Shown: in pieces, positions 52,116 to 60,595 of the stretch
How positions within the stretch are numbered: position 1 is the stretch's first letter
Layout: the number at the start of each line of letters is the position of its first letter
Assembly (NCBI GenBank): GCA_029257865.1
Contig: JARIAN010000062.1
Location: forward strand, 31,305-95,304
Length of the DNA: 64,000 nt
Origin: Phocaeicola sp.
GTDB lineage: Bacteria > Bacteroidota > Bacteroidia > Bacteroidales > Bacteroidaceae
Direction: 5' to 3'
Position numbers and translations under genes: made by a program
Notes under the pieces: model-generated
Databases searched by the model: none
Told to the model about the DNA's origin: nothing
What the model saw: the letters and a program-made list of their open reading frames with translations, nothing else

Positions 52116-54758
52116 TTAAAAGAGATTCATTTGTCCATCCTCTTCTTGTTGAGAAATTGTATCAAAGTCTGTTTCTTCTAAATCTTCAGCTGGCAGTTCT
52201 TCTTCTGGTTCTGGTCTGCGGGTAGGTTCTAGTTCCTTGATGCTGTCAATGGTGAAGGTAGACAGGCGTTTGCCTTTTGCCTTGTAGCTCTTTACACCTA
52301 CAAAGTCAGAAGCTTCTATGGTAAGGGTCTCTCTGAAACTGTCGTGTCCTCCAAAGCTGACTTGTATCAGTGGATACACCTCGGCTGAAAGCAGTACGAG
52401 CTGGCTATGTTTGTTTTCGCCCAGATAGTTCAGCTTGCGTACGCTGTTTTCGAAAGTGAACCGCTTCAGGTATGGATAGTTTTGTTGGTCAGCATCATAC
52501 AATACGGCTGTCCATACCTTTTCAGCCTTGAATTTTTCTACGAAGCGGATGTCGTTGTCGTAGTGGTTATTCAAGTCAAAATCGGTGGTATAGAAGTCAC
52601 CATTGTTGTGTACAATCAAGATGCTGTCATCGCTTTGGAATTCACCTAGATACTGTCCACGTCCGTCATAGTTCAGGCGCAGCACATCATGGTCGAACCA
52701 GACTTTTCGTCCGCCCAGTGTAGAACCTCCTCTTTGCTTGAGCCCGATTTTGTGGACTTCAAACTTAGTGAGCAGGTTACCCATCGATTGTTTTCCCTTG
52801 ATGTGGATGCTGCTGAAATCCTTTTCAAATATCAACTTTTTGATGCGTGGGTTAGGACGCAAGGTTACCTTGATGACTTCCGCTTCTCCGTTAGGGTTGG
52901 CTGTGAAGTAGACAATCTTCGAGCCCGGATTGCCTTGGGTTACATTATATTCTCGGTCGCGTATCATGGAGGTGACGTTGAATCGTTTGATATAATGGAA
53001 CCCTTCTTTTCCGTCGCGGTATATTACATTATAGATGGTACGCTTGTCGTTTTTCTTGAACACGTTGACATAGATGGTGTTCTTTCCGATAAACAATTTG
53101 TCGGAAATGCGTACAATCTTATATTTCCCGTCTTTGTAGAAAATGATTACATCGTCAATGTCAGAACAGTTGCAGATGAACTCGTCCTTCTTCAGTCCGG
53201 TTCCTATAAAACCTTCCTCGCGGTTGATGTACAGTTTTTCGTTGGCTTCGGCCACTTTGGTAGCAACAATGGTGTCGAAGCTGCGTATCTCTGTGCGGCG
53301 AGGGAAGTGCTTTCCGTATTTGTTCTTCAAGTAGCTGTACCATTCGATGGTGTAGTCGGTAAGGTGAGCCAGCTTGTTGTCAATGTCTTTTATTTCCTCT
53401 TGCAGGCGGCTGATGAGGTCGTCGGCCTTGGTCTTGTTGAACTTCAAGATGCGTGCCATTTTGATTTCCATCAGGCGTAGGATGTCATCCTTGGTCACTT
53501 CACGAACAAACTGAGGGTAGAACGGTGTCAGTCGTTCGTCGATGTGTGCGCAGGCAGCATCCATACTGTTGGCTTGTTCAAACTGCTTGTCTTTATAGAT
53601 GCGCTCCTCAATGAAAATTTTCTCCAGTGAGGCGAAGTGCAAGGTTTCCAATGTTTCGTTTCGCTGGATTTCCAGTTCTTTCTTCAGCAGTTCCCGGGTG
53701 TTGTCGGTCGACTTTTTCAGAACGGTGCTTACCGTGAGGAAGTGCGGCTTTTTGTCGTTGATGACACAACAGTTGGGCGAGATGTTCACTTCACAGTCGG
53801 TAAAGGCATAAAGAGCGTCCAGTGTCTTATCGGACGATACCCCTGGAGCTAGATGGACTAGGATTTCCACCTTTCCGGCTGTATTGTCTTCTACCTTCTT
53901 TATTTTGATTTTTCCCTTTTCGTTGGCTTTCAGAATTGAGTCGATAAGGGTAGAGGTGGTTTTCCCGTAAGGGATTTCGTGGATGCAGAGAGTCTTGTTG
54001 TCTATCTTTCCGATTTTGGCTCTCACGCGTACCACACCTCCTCGTTCGCCGTCGTTGTAGCGAGATACATCAATGGCTCCTCCAGTCTGGAAGTCTGGAT
54101 AAAGTTGGAATTCTTCTCCTTTCAAGTAAGCGATGGCAGCGTCGCAAAGTTCGTTGAAGTTATGTGGCAGAATCTTTGAAGAAAGACCTACAGCGATACC
54201 TTCCACTCCTTGAGCGAGCAGGAGTGGAAACTTTACAGGCAGGGTGACCGGTTCTCGGTTTCGCCCGTCGTATGACGATTGCCATTCGGTGGTTTTAGGG
54301 TTGAACACTACATCGAGTGCAAATTTTGACAGGCGTGCTTCAATGTAACGGGGGGCGGCGGCGCTGTCTCCGGTCAAGATGTTTCCCCAGTTACCCTGGC
54401 AGTCAATCAGCAGGTCTTTTTGTCCCAGCTGTACCAGGGCATCACCGATGGAAGCATCCCCGTGCGGATGAAACTGCATGGTGTGTCCTACGATGTTTGC
54501 CACTTTGTTATAGCGTCCGTCGTCCAGTCTTTTCATTGAGTGGAGGATGCGTCGCTGCACAGGTTTCAGCCCGTCGTACAGATGAGGCACGGCGCGTTCG
54601 AGAATCACATAAGAGGCATAGTCCAAAAACCAGTTCTGGTACATGCCGCTCAGCTGGTGCTTTACTGTCTCATCTTTCTTGTCTACGGGTTTGTAGTCTG
54701 AGTGTTCCTCTTTTTCGGGGAGTTGCCCTATTTCTTTATCTATAGTATCTTCGCTCAT
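52116..54758 (-). CDS. parC: DNA topoisomerase IV subunit A
   Basis: Type IIA topoisomerase subunit of 880 residues. The active-site tyrosine is Tyr138 in DSAAAPRYIEARLS. The quinolone-determining region reads HPHGDASIGDAL at 97-108. An N-terminal winged helix and tower are followed by a coiled coil and a C-terminal pinwheel domain, and the acidic tail ends in GQMNLF. ParC with ParE decatenates daughter chromosomes; parE is not in the window. The divergence from GyrA-type boxes and the extended acidic tail favour ParC. Confidence 0.93.
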   Translation of the reverse strand: MSEDTIDKEIGQLPEKEEHSDYKPVDKKDETVKHQLSGMYQNWFLDYASYVILERAVPHLYDGLKPVQRRILHSMKRLDDGRYNKVANIVGHTMQFHPHGDASIGDALVQLGQKDLLIDCQGNWGNILTGDSAAAPRYIEARLSKFALDVVFNPKTTEWQSSYDGRNREPVTLPVKFPLLLAQGVEGIAVGLSSKILPHNFNELCDAAIAYLKGEEFQLYPDFQTGGAIDVSRYNDGERGGVVRVRAKIGKIDNKTLCIHEIPYGKTTSTLIDSILKANEKGKIKIKKVEDNTAGKVEILVHLAPGVSSDKTLDALYAFTDCEVNISPNCCVINDKKPHFLTVSTVLKKSTDNTRELLKKELEIQRNETLETLHFASLEKIFIEERIYKDKQFEQANSMDAACAHIDERLTPFYPQFVREVTKDDILRLMEIKMARILKFNKTKADDLISRLQEEIKDIDNKLAHLTDYTIEWYSYLKNKYGKHFPRRTEIRSFDTIVATKVAEANEKLYINREEGFIGTGLKKDEFICNCSDIDDVIIFYKDGKYKIVRISDKLFIGKNTIYVNVFKKNDKRTIYNVIYRDGKEGFHYIKRFNVTSMIRDREYNVTQGNPGSKIVYFTANPNGEAEVIKVTLRPNPRIKKLIFEKDFSSIHIKGKQSMGNLLTKFEVHKIGLKQRGGSTLGGRKVWFDHDVLRLNYDGRGQYLGEFQSDDSILIVHNNGDFYTTDFDLNNHYDNDIRFVEKFKAEKVWTAVLYDADQQNYPYLKRFTFENSVRKLNYLGENKHSQLVLLSAEVYPLIQVSFGGHDSFRETLTIEASDFVGVKSYKAKGKRLSTFTIDSIKELEPTRRPEPEEELPAEDLEETDFDTISQQEEDGQMNLF

Positions 54759-54782
54759 AAATTCATTTTAAACTATTGGTGA

Positions 54783-54791
54783 ACAAAAATA
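54783..54791 (-). promoter_or_regulatory. -7 box for parC
   Basis: The complement reads TATTTTTGT, matching TAnnTTTG. Confidence 0.6.
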
Positions 54792-54945
54792 CAATTTTTT
54801 AGCTTTCGGGGAGGATAAAATGGTTGAAAATCCTATTTTTTAGCTAGATAATCTTTGTCTTATGTGTGGGCGTGCTACTTATTTTGTCCAGTATGTAAAC
54901 CAGTGAGGGTCCTTTCCCGCTAGTGGTAATCCGCTGTTCTTAGAG

Positions 54946-56286
54946 TCATTTGTTTCTGAATGACTTCAGAATAGGTACTGTTAGAGGAATAGCCAGGATG
55001 AAGGAACACAAATCGGCTGTGGCTTGACACATCTCTACTCCTTGAAGTCCCAGTATACGAGGCATGAGGAGGATGAGAGGAATAAAGAACAACCCTTGTC
55101 GGGCAGAAGAGAGTGTGACGGCTCTGACCGGCTGCCTGATGGTTTGCAGGAGCATATTGCATAGGATGACCCATGTGCCAAGAGGAAGGGTGATGAGTTG
55201 CCAGCGCAAGGCTCTGGCTCCGATGGCAATGACCTGAGGGTCGTCGGCACGGAACCAGGCCACGATTTGCGGGGCAAAGATATATCCGATGACGGCACAG
55301 AAAGTAAGGAAGATAACTCCGGTGCGTATGCAGAACCAGAACCCTTCACGCACCCGGTGATAAAGTTTGGCTCCGTAGTTGAAACCGCATACAGGTTGGA
55401 ATCCCTGTCCGAATCCGATGATGAATGAGTTGATGAACATGCAGATGCGTGTCACGATGGACATTCCGGCAATGGCTGCATCGCCGTATACCCCGGCTGC
55501 CACATTGAGCATGATGGTGGCTATGCTAGCCAGCCCTTGCCGGCAGAGTGACGGGGCGCCGCCAAAGATGATTTCCTTGAGTAGGGAGGGCGACAGACTG
55601 AAATTGCGAGGCTTGATGTGGATGTTGGTGCCTCTGCGGTCCATAATGAGTAATACGATGAAACTACATAGCTGGCTGATGAAGGTGGACCATGCGGCTC
55701 CGGCAATGCCCATGTCGAATACAAAGATGAGCAGCGGGTCGAGAGAAACATTCAGCACCGCACCTACTATGATGCCTATCATGGAATAGATGGCGTTCCC
55801 TTGAAAGCGCATCTGGTTGTTCAGTACTAGAGAGGAGGCCATGAAAGGTGCACCCAGCAGGATGATTCCCAAGTAGGTCTCCGTGTAGGGAAGTATCGTG
55901 TCGGTGGAACCTAGTGCCGTACAGATGGGAGTGAGGAACCAAAGCCCGAAAGTAGTGATGAGCACGCCGGCAAAGAACGCGTAGAAAAATCCGGTGGAGG
56001 CCATTCGCTCTGCACTGTCGTGGTCTTTTGCACCTAGCCGGCGTGAGATGTAATTGCCGGAGCCATGGCCGAAAAAGAATCCGAAAGCCTGTATGATGGC
56101 CATTACGGAGAAGGAAATCCCTACGGCAGCGGTAGACTGTGTGTCTATTTTCCCGACGAAATAGGTGTCGGCCATGACATAGAAAGAGGTGACCAGCATG
56201 CTGATAATGGTGGGGATGGCCAGTTTCCCTATCAGCTGGGGGACTGGTGCTGTAGTCATTAATGTATGTTTGTCTCTTGTTTTCAT
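54946..56286 (-). CDS. MATE-family multidrug/Na+ antiporter
   Basis: Inner-membrane exporter of 446 residues from ATG 56286 (MKTRDKHTL); the TTG at 56307 lies on the -7 box. Twelve helices in two MatE bundles. Family elements are LAIPTIISMLVTSFYVMADT, FFFGHGSGNYISRRLGA, and in the second half MSIVTRICMFINSFIIGFGQG with QPVCGFNYGA. It expels cationic drugs or metabolites by cation antiport; substrate unknown. Confidence 0.92.
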   Translation of the reverse strand: MKTRDKHTLMTTAPVPQLIGKLAIPTIISMLVTSFYVMADTYFVGKIDTQSTAAVGISFSVMAIIQAFGFFFGHGSGNYISRRLGAKDHDSAERMASTGFFYAFFAGVLITTFGLWFLTPICTALGSTDTILPYTETYLGIILLGAPFMASSLVLNNQMRFQGNAIYSMIGIIVGAVLNVSLDPLLIFVFDMGIAGAAWSTFISQLCSFIVLLIMDRRGTNIHIKPRNFSLSPSLLKEIIFGGAPSLCRQGLASIATIMLNVAAGVYGDAAIAGMSIVTRICMFINSFIIGFGQGFQPVCGFNYGAKLYHRVREGFWFCIRTGVIFLTFCAVIGYIFAPQIVAWFRADDPQVIAIGARALRWQLITLPLGTWVILCNMLLQTIRQPVRAVTLSSARQGLFFIPLILLMPRILGLQGVEMCQATADLCSFILAIPLTVPILKSFRNK

Positions 56287-56303
56287 GTATGATGCTATTT
56301 CTT

Positions 56304-56312
56304 GCAAAAGTA
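56304..56312 (-). promoter_or_regulatory. -7 box for the MATE gene
   Basis: The complement reads TACTTTTGC, matching TAnnTTTG. It implies a short leader to ATG 56286. Confidence 0.65.
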
Positions 56313-56399
56313 GGAAAAATAATGCCTCCTTTATGAATATTGCTTTTATTCATAAGATAAATTAATACACAGGCTTCGCTTTATTTGATGATAAATGTC

Positions 56400-56408
56400 T
56401 ATCTTTGT
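56400..56408 (+). promoter_or_regulatory. -7 box for glyQS
   Basis: TATCTTTGT matches TAnnTTTG, 50 nt before the glycyl-tRNA synthetase start. Confidence 0.65.
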
Positions 56409-56458
56409 GCCCTATCTATGAATTAGAAAGTGAATAAATATCTAAATATAATTTAAAA

Positions 56459-58000
56459 ATGGCACAAGAAGATGTTTTCAAGAAAATAGTTTCACACTGT
56501 AAGGAATATGGTTTTGTTTTTCCTTCAAGTGATATTTACGATGGACTCGGAGCTGTATACGACTACGGTCAGATGGGTGTGGAACTGAAGAATAATATTA
56601 AGCAATATTGGTGGCAGAGCATGGTGCTGCTGCACGAAAATATAGTAGGTATCGATTCTGCTATCTTCATGCATCCTACCATTTGGAAGGCATCGGGACA
56701 CGTAGATGCATTTAATGACCCTTTGATTGACAATAAAGACTCAAAGAAACGTTACCGTGCAGACGTGCTGATTGAAGATCAGATTGCCAAGTATGAAGAA
56801 AAAATCAACAAGGAAGTGGCTAAGGCTGCCAAGAAGTTTGGCGATGCTTTTGATGAAGCTCAGTTCCGCAGCACCAATGCCCGTGTGCTGGAACATCAGG
56901 CTAAGCGTGATGCTTTGCATGAACGCTATGCTGAGGCTATGAACGCTACAGACTTGAATGAACTTCGTCAGATTATCCTTGATGAAGGTATTGTTTGCCC
57001 TATCTCGGGTACCAAGAACTGGACTGAGGTGCGTCAGTTCAACCTGATGTTCTCTACAGAAATGGGTTCTACTTCAGATGGCGCAATGAAAGTATATCTT
57101 CGTCCGGAAACTGCACAGGGTATCTTTGTAAACTACCTGAACGTGCAAAAAACAGGCCGTATGAAAGTTCCTTTCGGTATCGCTCAGATAGGTAAGGCGT
57201 TCCGTAACGAAATTGTGGCTCGTCAGTTTATCTTCCGTATGCGTGAGTTTGAACAGATGGAAATGCAGTTCTTTGTAAAGCCAGGAACAGAACTTGAATG
57301 GTTCAAATCATGGAAGGAAACTCGCTTGAAATGGCATAAGGCTTTGGGATTCGGTGATGACCATTACCGTTATCACGACCATGAAAAGCTGGCTCACTAT
57401 GCAAATGCTGCAACAGATATCGAATTCTTGATGCCTTTCGGTTTCAAGGAGGTGGAAGGTATCCATAGCCGTACCAACTTTGACCTTAGCCAGCACGAGA
57501 AGTTCTCTGGCAAGAGCATCAAGTACTTTGACCCGGAACTCAACGAAAGCTACACTCCGTATGTTATCGAAACATCTATCGGTGTAGACCGTATGTTCTT
57601 GAGCATCATGTGTGCTTCATATTGTGAAGAAAAGCTTGAAAACGGAGAAACTCGTGTAGTATTGAAGTTGCCTGCAGCTTTGGCTCCGGTGAAATTGGCT
57701 GTAATGCCTTTGGTGAAGAAAGACGGTCTGCCAGAAAAGGCTCGTGAAATCATGAACGACTTGAAGTTCCACTTCCACTGCCAGTATGACGAAAAGGATT
57801 CTATCGGCAAGCGTTACCGTCGTCAGGATGCAATCGGTACTCCGTATTGTATCACTATCGACCACCAGACTTTGGAAGACAACTGCGTGACACTGAGAAA
57901 TCGTGATACCATGGAGCAGGAACGTGTGGCAATCTCTGATTTGAATAATATCATTGCAGATAAGGTAAGCATCACCAGCTTGCTTAAAACTTTGCAATAA
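56459..58000 (+). CDS. glyQS: Glycyl-tRNA synthetase (single-chain, class II)
   Basis: 513-residue alpha2-type enzyme attaching glycine to tRNA-Gly. The N-terminal class II motif includes FVFPSSDIYDGLGAVYDYG, motif 2 is AFRNEIVARQFIFRMREFEQ, and motif 3 is SIGVDRMFLSIMCA. The C-terminal anticodon-binding domain contains YDEKDSIGKRYRRQDAIGTP. Followed after 14 bp by an FKBP lipoprotein gene, probably co-transcribed. Confidence 0.97.
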   Translation: MAQEDVFKKIVSHCKEYGFVFPSSDIYDGLGAVYDYGQMGVELKNNIKQYWWQSMVLLHENIVGIDSAIFMHPTIWKASGHVDAFNDPLIDNKDSKKRYRADVLIEDQIAKYEEKINKEVAKAAKKFGDAFDEAQFRSTNARVLEHQAKRDALHERYAEAMNATDLNELRQIILDEGIVCPISGTKNWTEVRQFNLMFSTEMGSTSDGAMKVYLRPETAQGIFVNYLNVQKTGRMKVPFGIAQIGKAFRNEIVARQFIFRMREFEQMEMQFFVKPGTELEWFKSWKETRLKWHKALGFGDDHYRYHDHEKLAHYANAATDIEFLMPFGFKEVEGIHSRTNFDLSQHEKFSGKSIKYFDPELNESYTPYVIETSIGVDRMFLSIMCASYCEEKLENGETRVVLKLPAALAPVKLAVMPLVKKDGLPEKAREIMNDLKFHFHCQYDEKDSIGKRYRRQDAIGTPYCITIDHQTLEDNCVTLRNRDTMEQERVAISDLNNIIADKVSITSLLKTLQ

Positions 58001-58014
58001 ATATCATAATGTGC

Positions 58015-58674
58015 ATGAATAAAAATATCTTTTGGCTGATAGGGGCGTTGCTCTCGGTTTCATTCTTCTTTACTGCATGTGACGATGACGATACTCCTAC
58101 GGCTGATCCTAATAGTGAATGGGCAGTGCGCAATAAGGAGTTCTTGGATTCCATAGCTCATGTTTGTGCAAATCCGCCGGCTGGAGAAGTATGGACCCGC
58201 TTTTTGAACTATAAGCTTCAGAATAGTGACGGGGGATTGACACCTACTATGTGGCAGAATACAGATTATGTGTTTGCCAAGATTCTTCCTTATATAGAGG
58301 AGGAAGGCAGTGTGCAGCCGCAGCAGGGTATTTCTCCATTGGCAACGGATACTGTATCGGTTCATTATCGTGGTACGTTGTTCAACGGTGAAGTGTTTGA
58401 CGAAAGTTATTCGGGAAAATGGAACCAGCAGATAAGTGAATCTGTGAAATTTTCAGTTTCAGGAGTGATTGACGGATGGACAACTGCTTTGATGAATATG
58501 AAGGAGTACAGTCGTGCTGTATTGTATATCCCTTATACATTAAGTTATGGGGAGTTTGGAAGCAATGGTATTCCAGGTTACTCTACGTTAGTGTTTGATG
58601 TACGCCTTGAAAAAGTTATTCACCCCAAAGGACCAGATGACCGAAAGTTGAAGTCCTCATTGTTGAAAAGATAA
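58015..58674 (+). CDS. FKBP-type peptidyl-prolyl isomerase lipoprotein (third)
   Basis: 219 residues from ATG 58015 (MNKNIFWLIGALL); ATG 58009 adds two residues. Lipoprotein signal with Cys in FFFTACDDDD. A short N-domain precedes one FKBP domain (VSVHYRGTLFNGEVFDESY, VIDGWTTALMNM, IPYTLSYGEFG). It is probably exposed in the periplasm or at the surface. Resembles GldI-like envelope FKBPs of Bacteroidetes more than the pair at 6-7.5 kb. Ends at a terminator. Confidence 0.88.
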   Translation: MNKNIFWLIGALLSVSFFFTACDDDDTPTADPNSEWAVRNKEFLDSIAHVCANPPAGEVWTRFLNYKLQNSDGGLTPTMWQNTDYVFAKILPYIEEEGSVQPQQGISPLATDTVSVHYRGTLFNGEVFDESYSGKWNQQISESVKFSVSGVIDGWTTALMNMKEYSRAVLYIPYTLSYGEFGSNGIPGYSTLVFDVRLEKVIHPKGPDDRKLKSSLLKR

Positions 58675-58696
58675 GAGGAACGGTTAATAAATTAAG

Positions 58697-58731
58697 AAAA
58701 GGGTAGCTATTGAGTTAGCTGCCCTTTTTTT
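58697..58731 (+). terminator. Terminator after the glyQS-FKBP unit
   Basis: Stem GGGTAGCT/AGCTGCCC (one wobble) with flanking A- and T-runs. Confidence 0.88.
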
Positions 58732-58784
58732 AGTAGTATCTGATATAATCGGATTTTATTTACTTTAAGCCGGTATATAAAAGA

Positions 58785-58817
58785 AAAAGGAGCTAAGTCA
58801 ATGACTTAACTCCTTTT
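58785..58817 (-). terminator. tRNA-Pro terminator
   Basis: Near-perfect stem AAAAAGGAG(C)TAAGT/ACTTA(A)CTCCTTTTT just after the tRNA on the minus strand. It could act in both directions. Confidence 0.85.
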
Positions 58818-58824
58818 TTACCAG

Positions 58825-58899
58825 TCGGGGTGACTGGATTCGAACCAGCGACCACACGCCCCCCAGACGCGTACTCTAACCGGGCTGAGCTACACCCCG
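58825..58899 (-). tRNA. tRNA-Pro (GGG)
   Basis: Cloverleaf with acceptor CGGGGTG/CACCCCG, discriminator A, anticodon loop CTGGGGG giving GGG, and T-loop GGTTCGAATCC. CCA not encoded. Confidence 0.93.
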
Positions 58900-58909
58900 A
58901 ATTGCAGAT

Positions 58910-58940
58910 GCAAAGATAATGCTTTATTTTTATGTGGCAA
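58910..58940 (-). promoter_or_regulatory. tRNA-Pro promoter
   Basis: On the minus strand, TTG (complement of 58938-58940), a 19-bp spacer, and TATCTTTGC (complement of 58910-58918). Confidence 0.75.
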
Positions 58941-58987
58941 GCACATTCCGCCTTTTTTGAATAAGAGTGGAATGTGCTTGAGTGTTT

Positions 58988-60040
58988 TCAGAACATTGTT
59001 TCACAGTAGAAATCCAATAATTCAAAAATTTCCTCTTTGGTGGCAATCTGGTTAATTCGTATGTCGCCAACCTCTCCTAATAAGGTGAAGTTCACTTCAT
59101 GGTTGTTGCTGTTCTTTTTGTCATGCAGCATAAATTCATACAGATGCTCATAGTCCTTGCAACTGAACGGGAAGGCACCGTAGTTCTCTTTGATGAAGTG
59201 GATGGTGGTGCGTAACTTTTCTTTAGGGAATCCGGTCTTTAGATGCGACAGATATAGTTCACATACTAGTCCCCAGGCTACTGCATAGCCATGAAGGACT
59301 GGATGTTTTCTTTCTAGTGCAAAACTTTCGAAAGCGTGTCCAATGGTATGGCCAAGGTTCAGAGCCTTTCGTATTCCTTGTTCGTGTGGGTCCTGTCGGA
59401 CAATCTCTTTTTTCACTTCCACCGAATCACCTACCAGCTTCTGTAAATGTAGGTAGTCGATATGGTCAAAATCAAAAGCGATGAGTTCGTTCCAATGTGG
59501 AAGATTGCTGATAAGTCCATGTTTCAGCATTTCGGCATAGCCTGAAAGAATATTGGCATGGTCCAGGCTTTTAAGAAAAGAACAGTCTATCAGTACACTG
59601 TTTGCAGGAGCAAATACGCCAATCTCGTTTTTGAGCCCGTTGAAATTGATTCCGGTCTTTCCGCCAACAGAAGCATCTACCATAGCCAGTAGAGTAGTAG
59701 GAACGTTAATCATTTGGATGCCCCGCTTAAAGGTAGCTGCGGCAAATCCTCCCAAGTCGGTAATCATTCCGCCTCCAAGATTGATGAGCAGCGAGTGGCG
59801 TGTGGCTCCTTGTGTGCTGAGCTGCAGCCATATATCAGAAAGTGTTTCCAGATTCTTGTGGATGTCTTCTGCCCCAGTTTTCAAGACGATAGCATCTTGT
59901 GGGCGGTCAATGAGGGGAAGGCAATGTACATAGGTATTCTCATCGGTAAGGATGAAGAGTTTATCGTGTGGGCATTGCTGGACGGCATGCTGTAAGTCTG
60001 CATGCAAATTGTTGCATAAAACTACATCTTGTGTATTCAT
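58988..60040 (-). CDS. aroB: 3-dehydroquinate synthase
   Basis: 350-residue NAD- and metal-dependent enzyme, second step of the shikimate pathway. Signatures: NLGGGMITDLGGFAAATFKRG-type glycine-rich loop, DASVGGKTGINF, and the metal-binding LNLGHTIGHAFE and HGYAVAWGL. It lies 90 bp after tRNA-Pro's promoter side and has its own -7 box at 60062-60070. No other aromatic-pathway genes are nearby. Confidence 0.96.
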   Translation of the reverse strand: MNTQDVVLCNNLHADLQHAVQQCPHDKLFILTDENTYVHCLPLIDRPQDAIVLKTGAEDIHKNLETLSDIWLQLSTQGATRHSLLINLGGGMITDLGGFAAATFKRGIQMINVPTTLLAMVDASVGGKTGINFNGLKNEIGVFAPANSVLIDCSFLKSLDHANILSGYAEMLKHGLISNLPHWNELIAFDFDHIDYLHLQKLVGDSVEVKKEIVRQDPHEQGIRKALNLGHTIGHAFESFALERKHPVLHGYAVAWGLVCELYLSHLKTGFPKEKLRTTIHFIKENYGAFPFSCKDYEHLYEFMLHDKKNSNNHEVNFTLLGEVGDIRINQIATKEEIFELLDFYCETMF

Positions 60041-60061
60041 ATAAAGTATTTTGTTTTTTGT

Positions 60062-60070
60062 ACAAAAATA
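60062..60070 (-). promoter_or_regulatory. -7 box for aroB
   Basis: The complement reads TATTTTTGT, matching TAnnTTTG. Confidence 0.6.
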
Positions 60071-60112
60071 GAAAAAAACTCACAAGAACGTTGGCTATCG
60101 GTTACAAATCAG

Positions 60113-60121
60113 TAATTTTGT
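60113..60121 (+). promoter_or_regulatory. -7 box for the 60150 operon
   Basis: TAATTTTGT matches TAnnTTTG, 28 nt before the start of the small membrane protein gene. Confidence 0.6.
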
Positions 60122-60149
60122 AGTGAAATAATTTAAAAAACTTCTTGTT

Positions 60150-60560
60150 ATGAAAGGACTGTTGCCTGCTCCGTGTAGAGTGGTGGGATATGCTTTGCTG
60201 CTTGTTTCTGTATTTGTTCCTATGCTGATGTATATGTTCGGAATGGTTGACGACTCGAACCTGTTGATGATAAAGTCGGGAGTACGGCTTTTGGTTGGGG
60301 TATGTCTGTTTATGATATTTCTTTCCAAAGCGAAAGATGAAGGAGAACAGATGCGCCATATCCGTGCCAAGGCATTGCAGTATGCACTATATATCTGGGG
60401 GGTATATTATGTAGTGGTTGGGGTGAAAGACCTGGTAATGGGCAGTGTATCTTCTTCCGAACAATCCTCTAGTATCCTGTTTCTTGTTATCAGTGTTATC
60501 TGTCTGGAATTTCTTGGCAAGAAACATCGTATAGAACAACAGTTTAAAAACAGACGGTAA
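60150..60560 (+). CDS. Small four-helix membrane protein, unknown function
   Basis: 136 residues with four hydrophobic segments (about 11-32, 43-62, 74-96 and 105-122) and short polar loops. No signal peptide cleavage site and no recognised family. The C-terminus is basic (GKKHRIEQQFKNRR). First gene of a likely operon with the UPF0597 enzyme 35 bp downstream, so a transport-accessory role is conceivable but unsupported. Confidence 0.65.
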   Translation: MKGLLPAPCRVVGYALLLVSVFVPMLMYMFGMVDDSNLLMIKSGVRLLVGVCLFMIFLSKAKDEGEQMRHIRAKALQYALYIWGVYYVVVGVKDLVMGSVSSSEQSSSILFLVISVICLEFLGKKHRIEQQFKNRR

Positions 60561-60595
60561 AAAGCTGGAAATACAATATAAAAAGGAATAATGCT

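Noticed and set aside
52689-53480. 263-codon plus-strand ORF
   Set aside because: It is antisense to parC and has no recognisable protein features.
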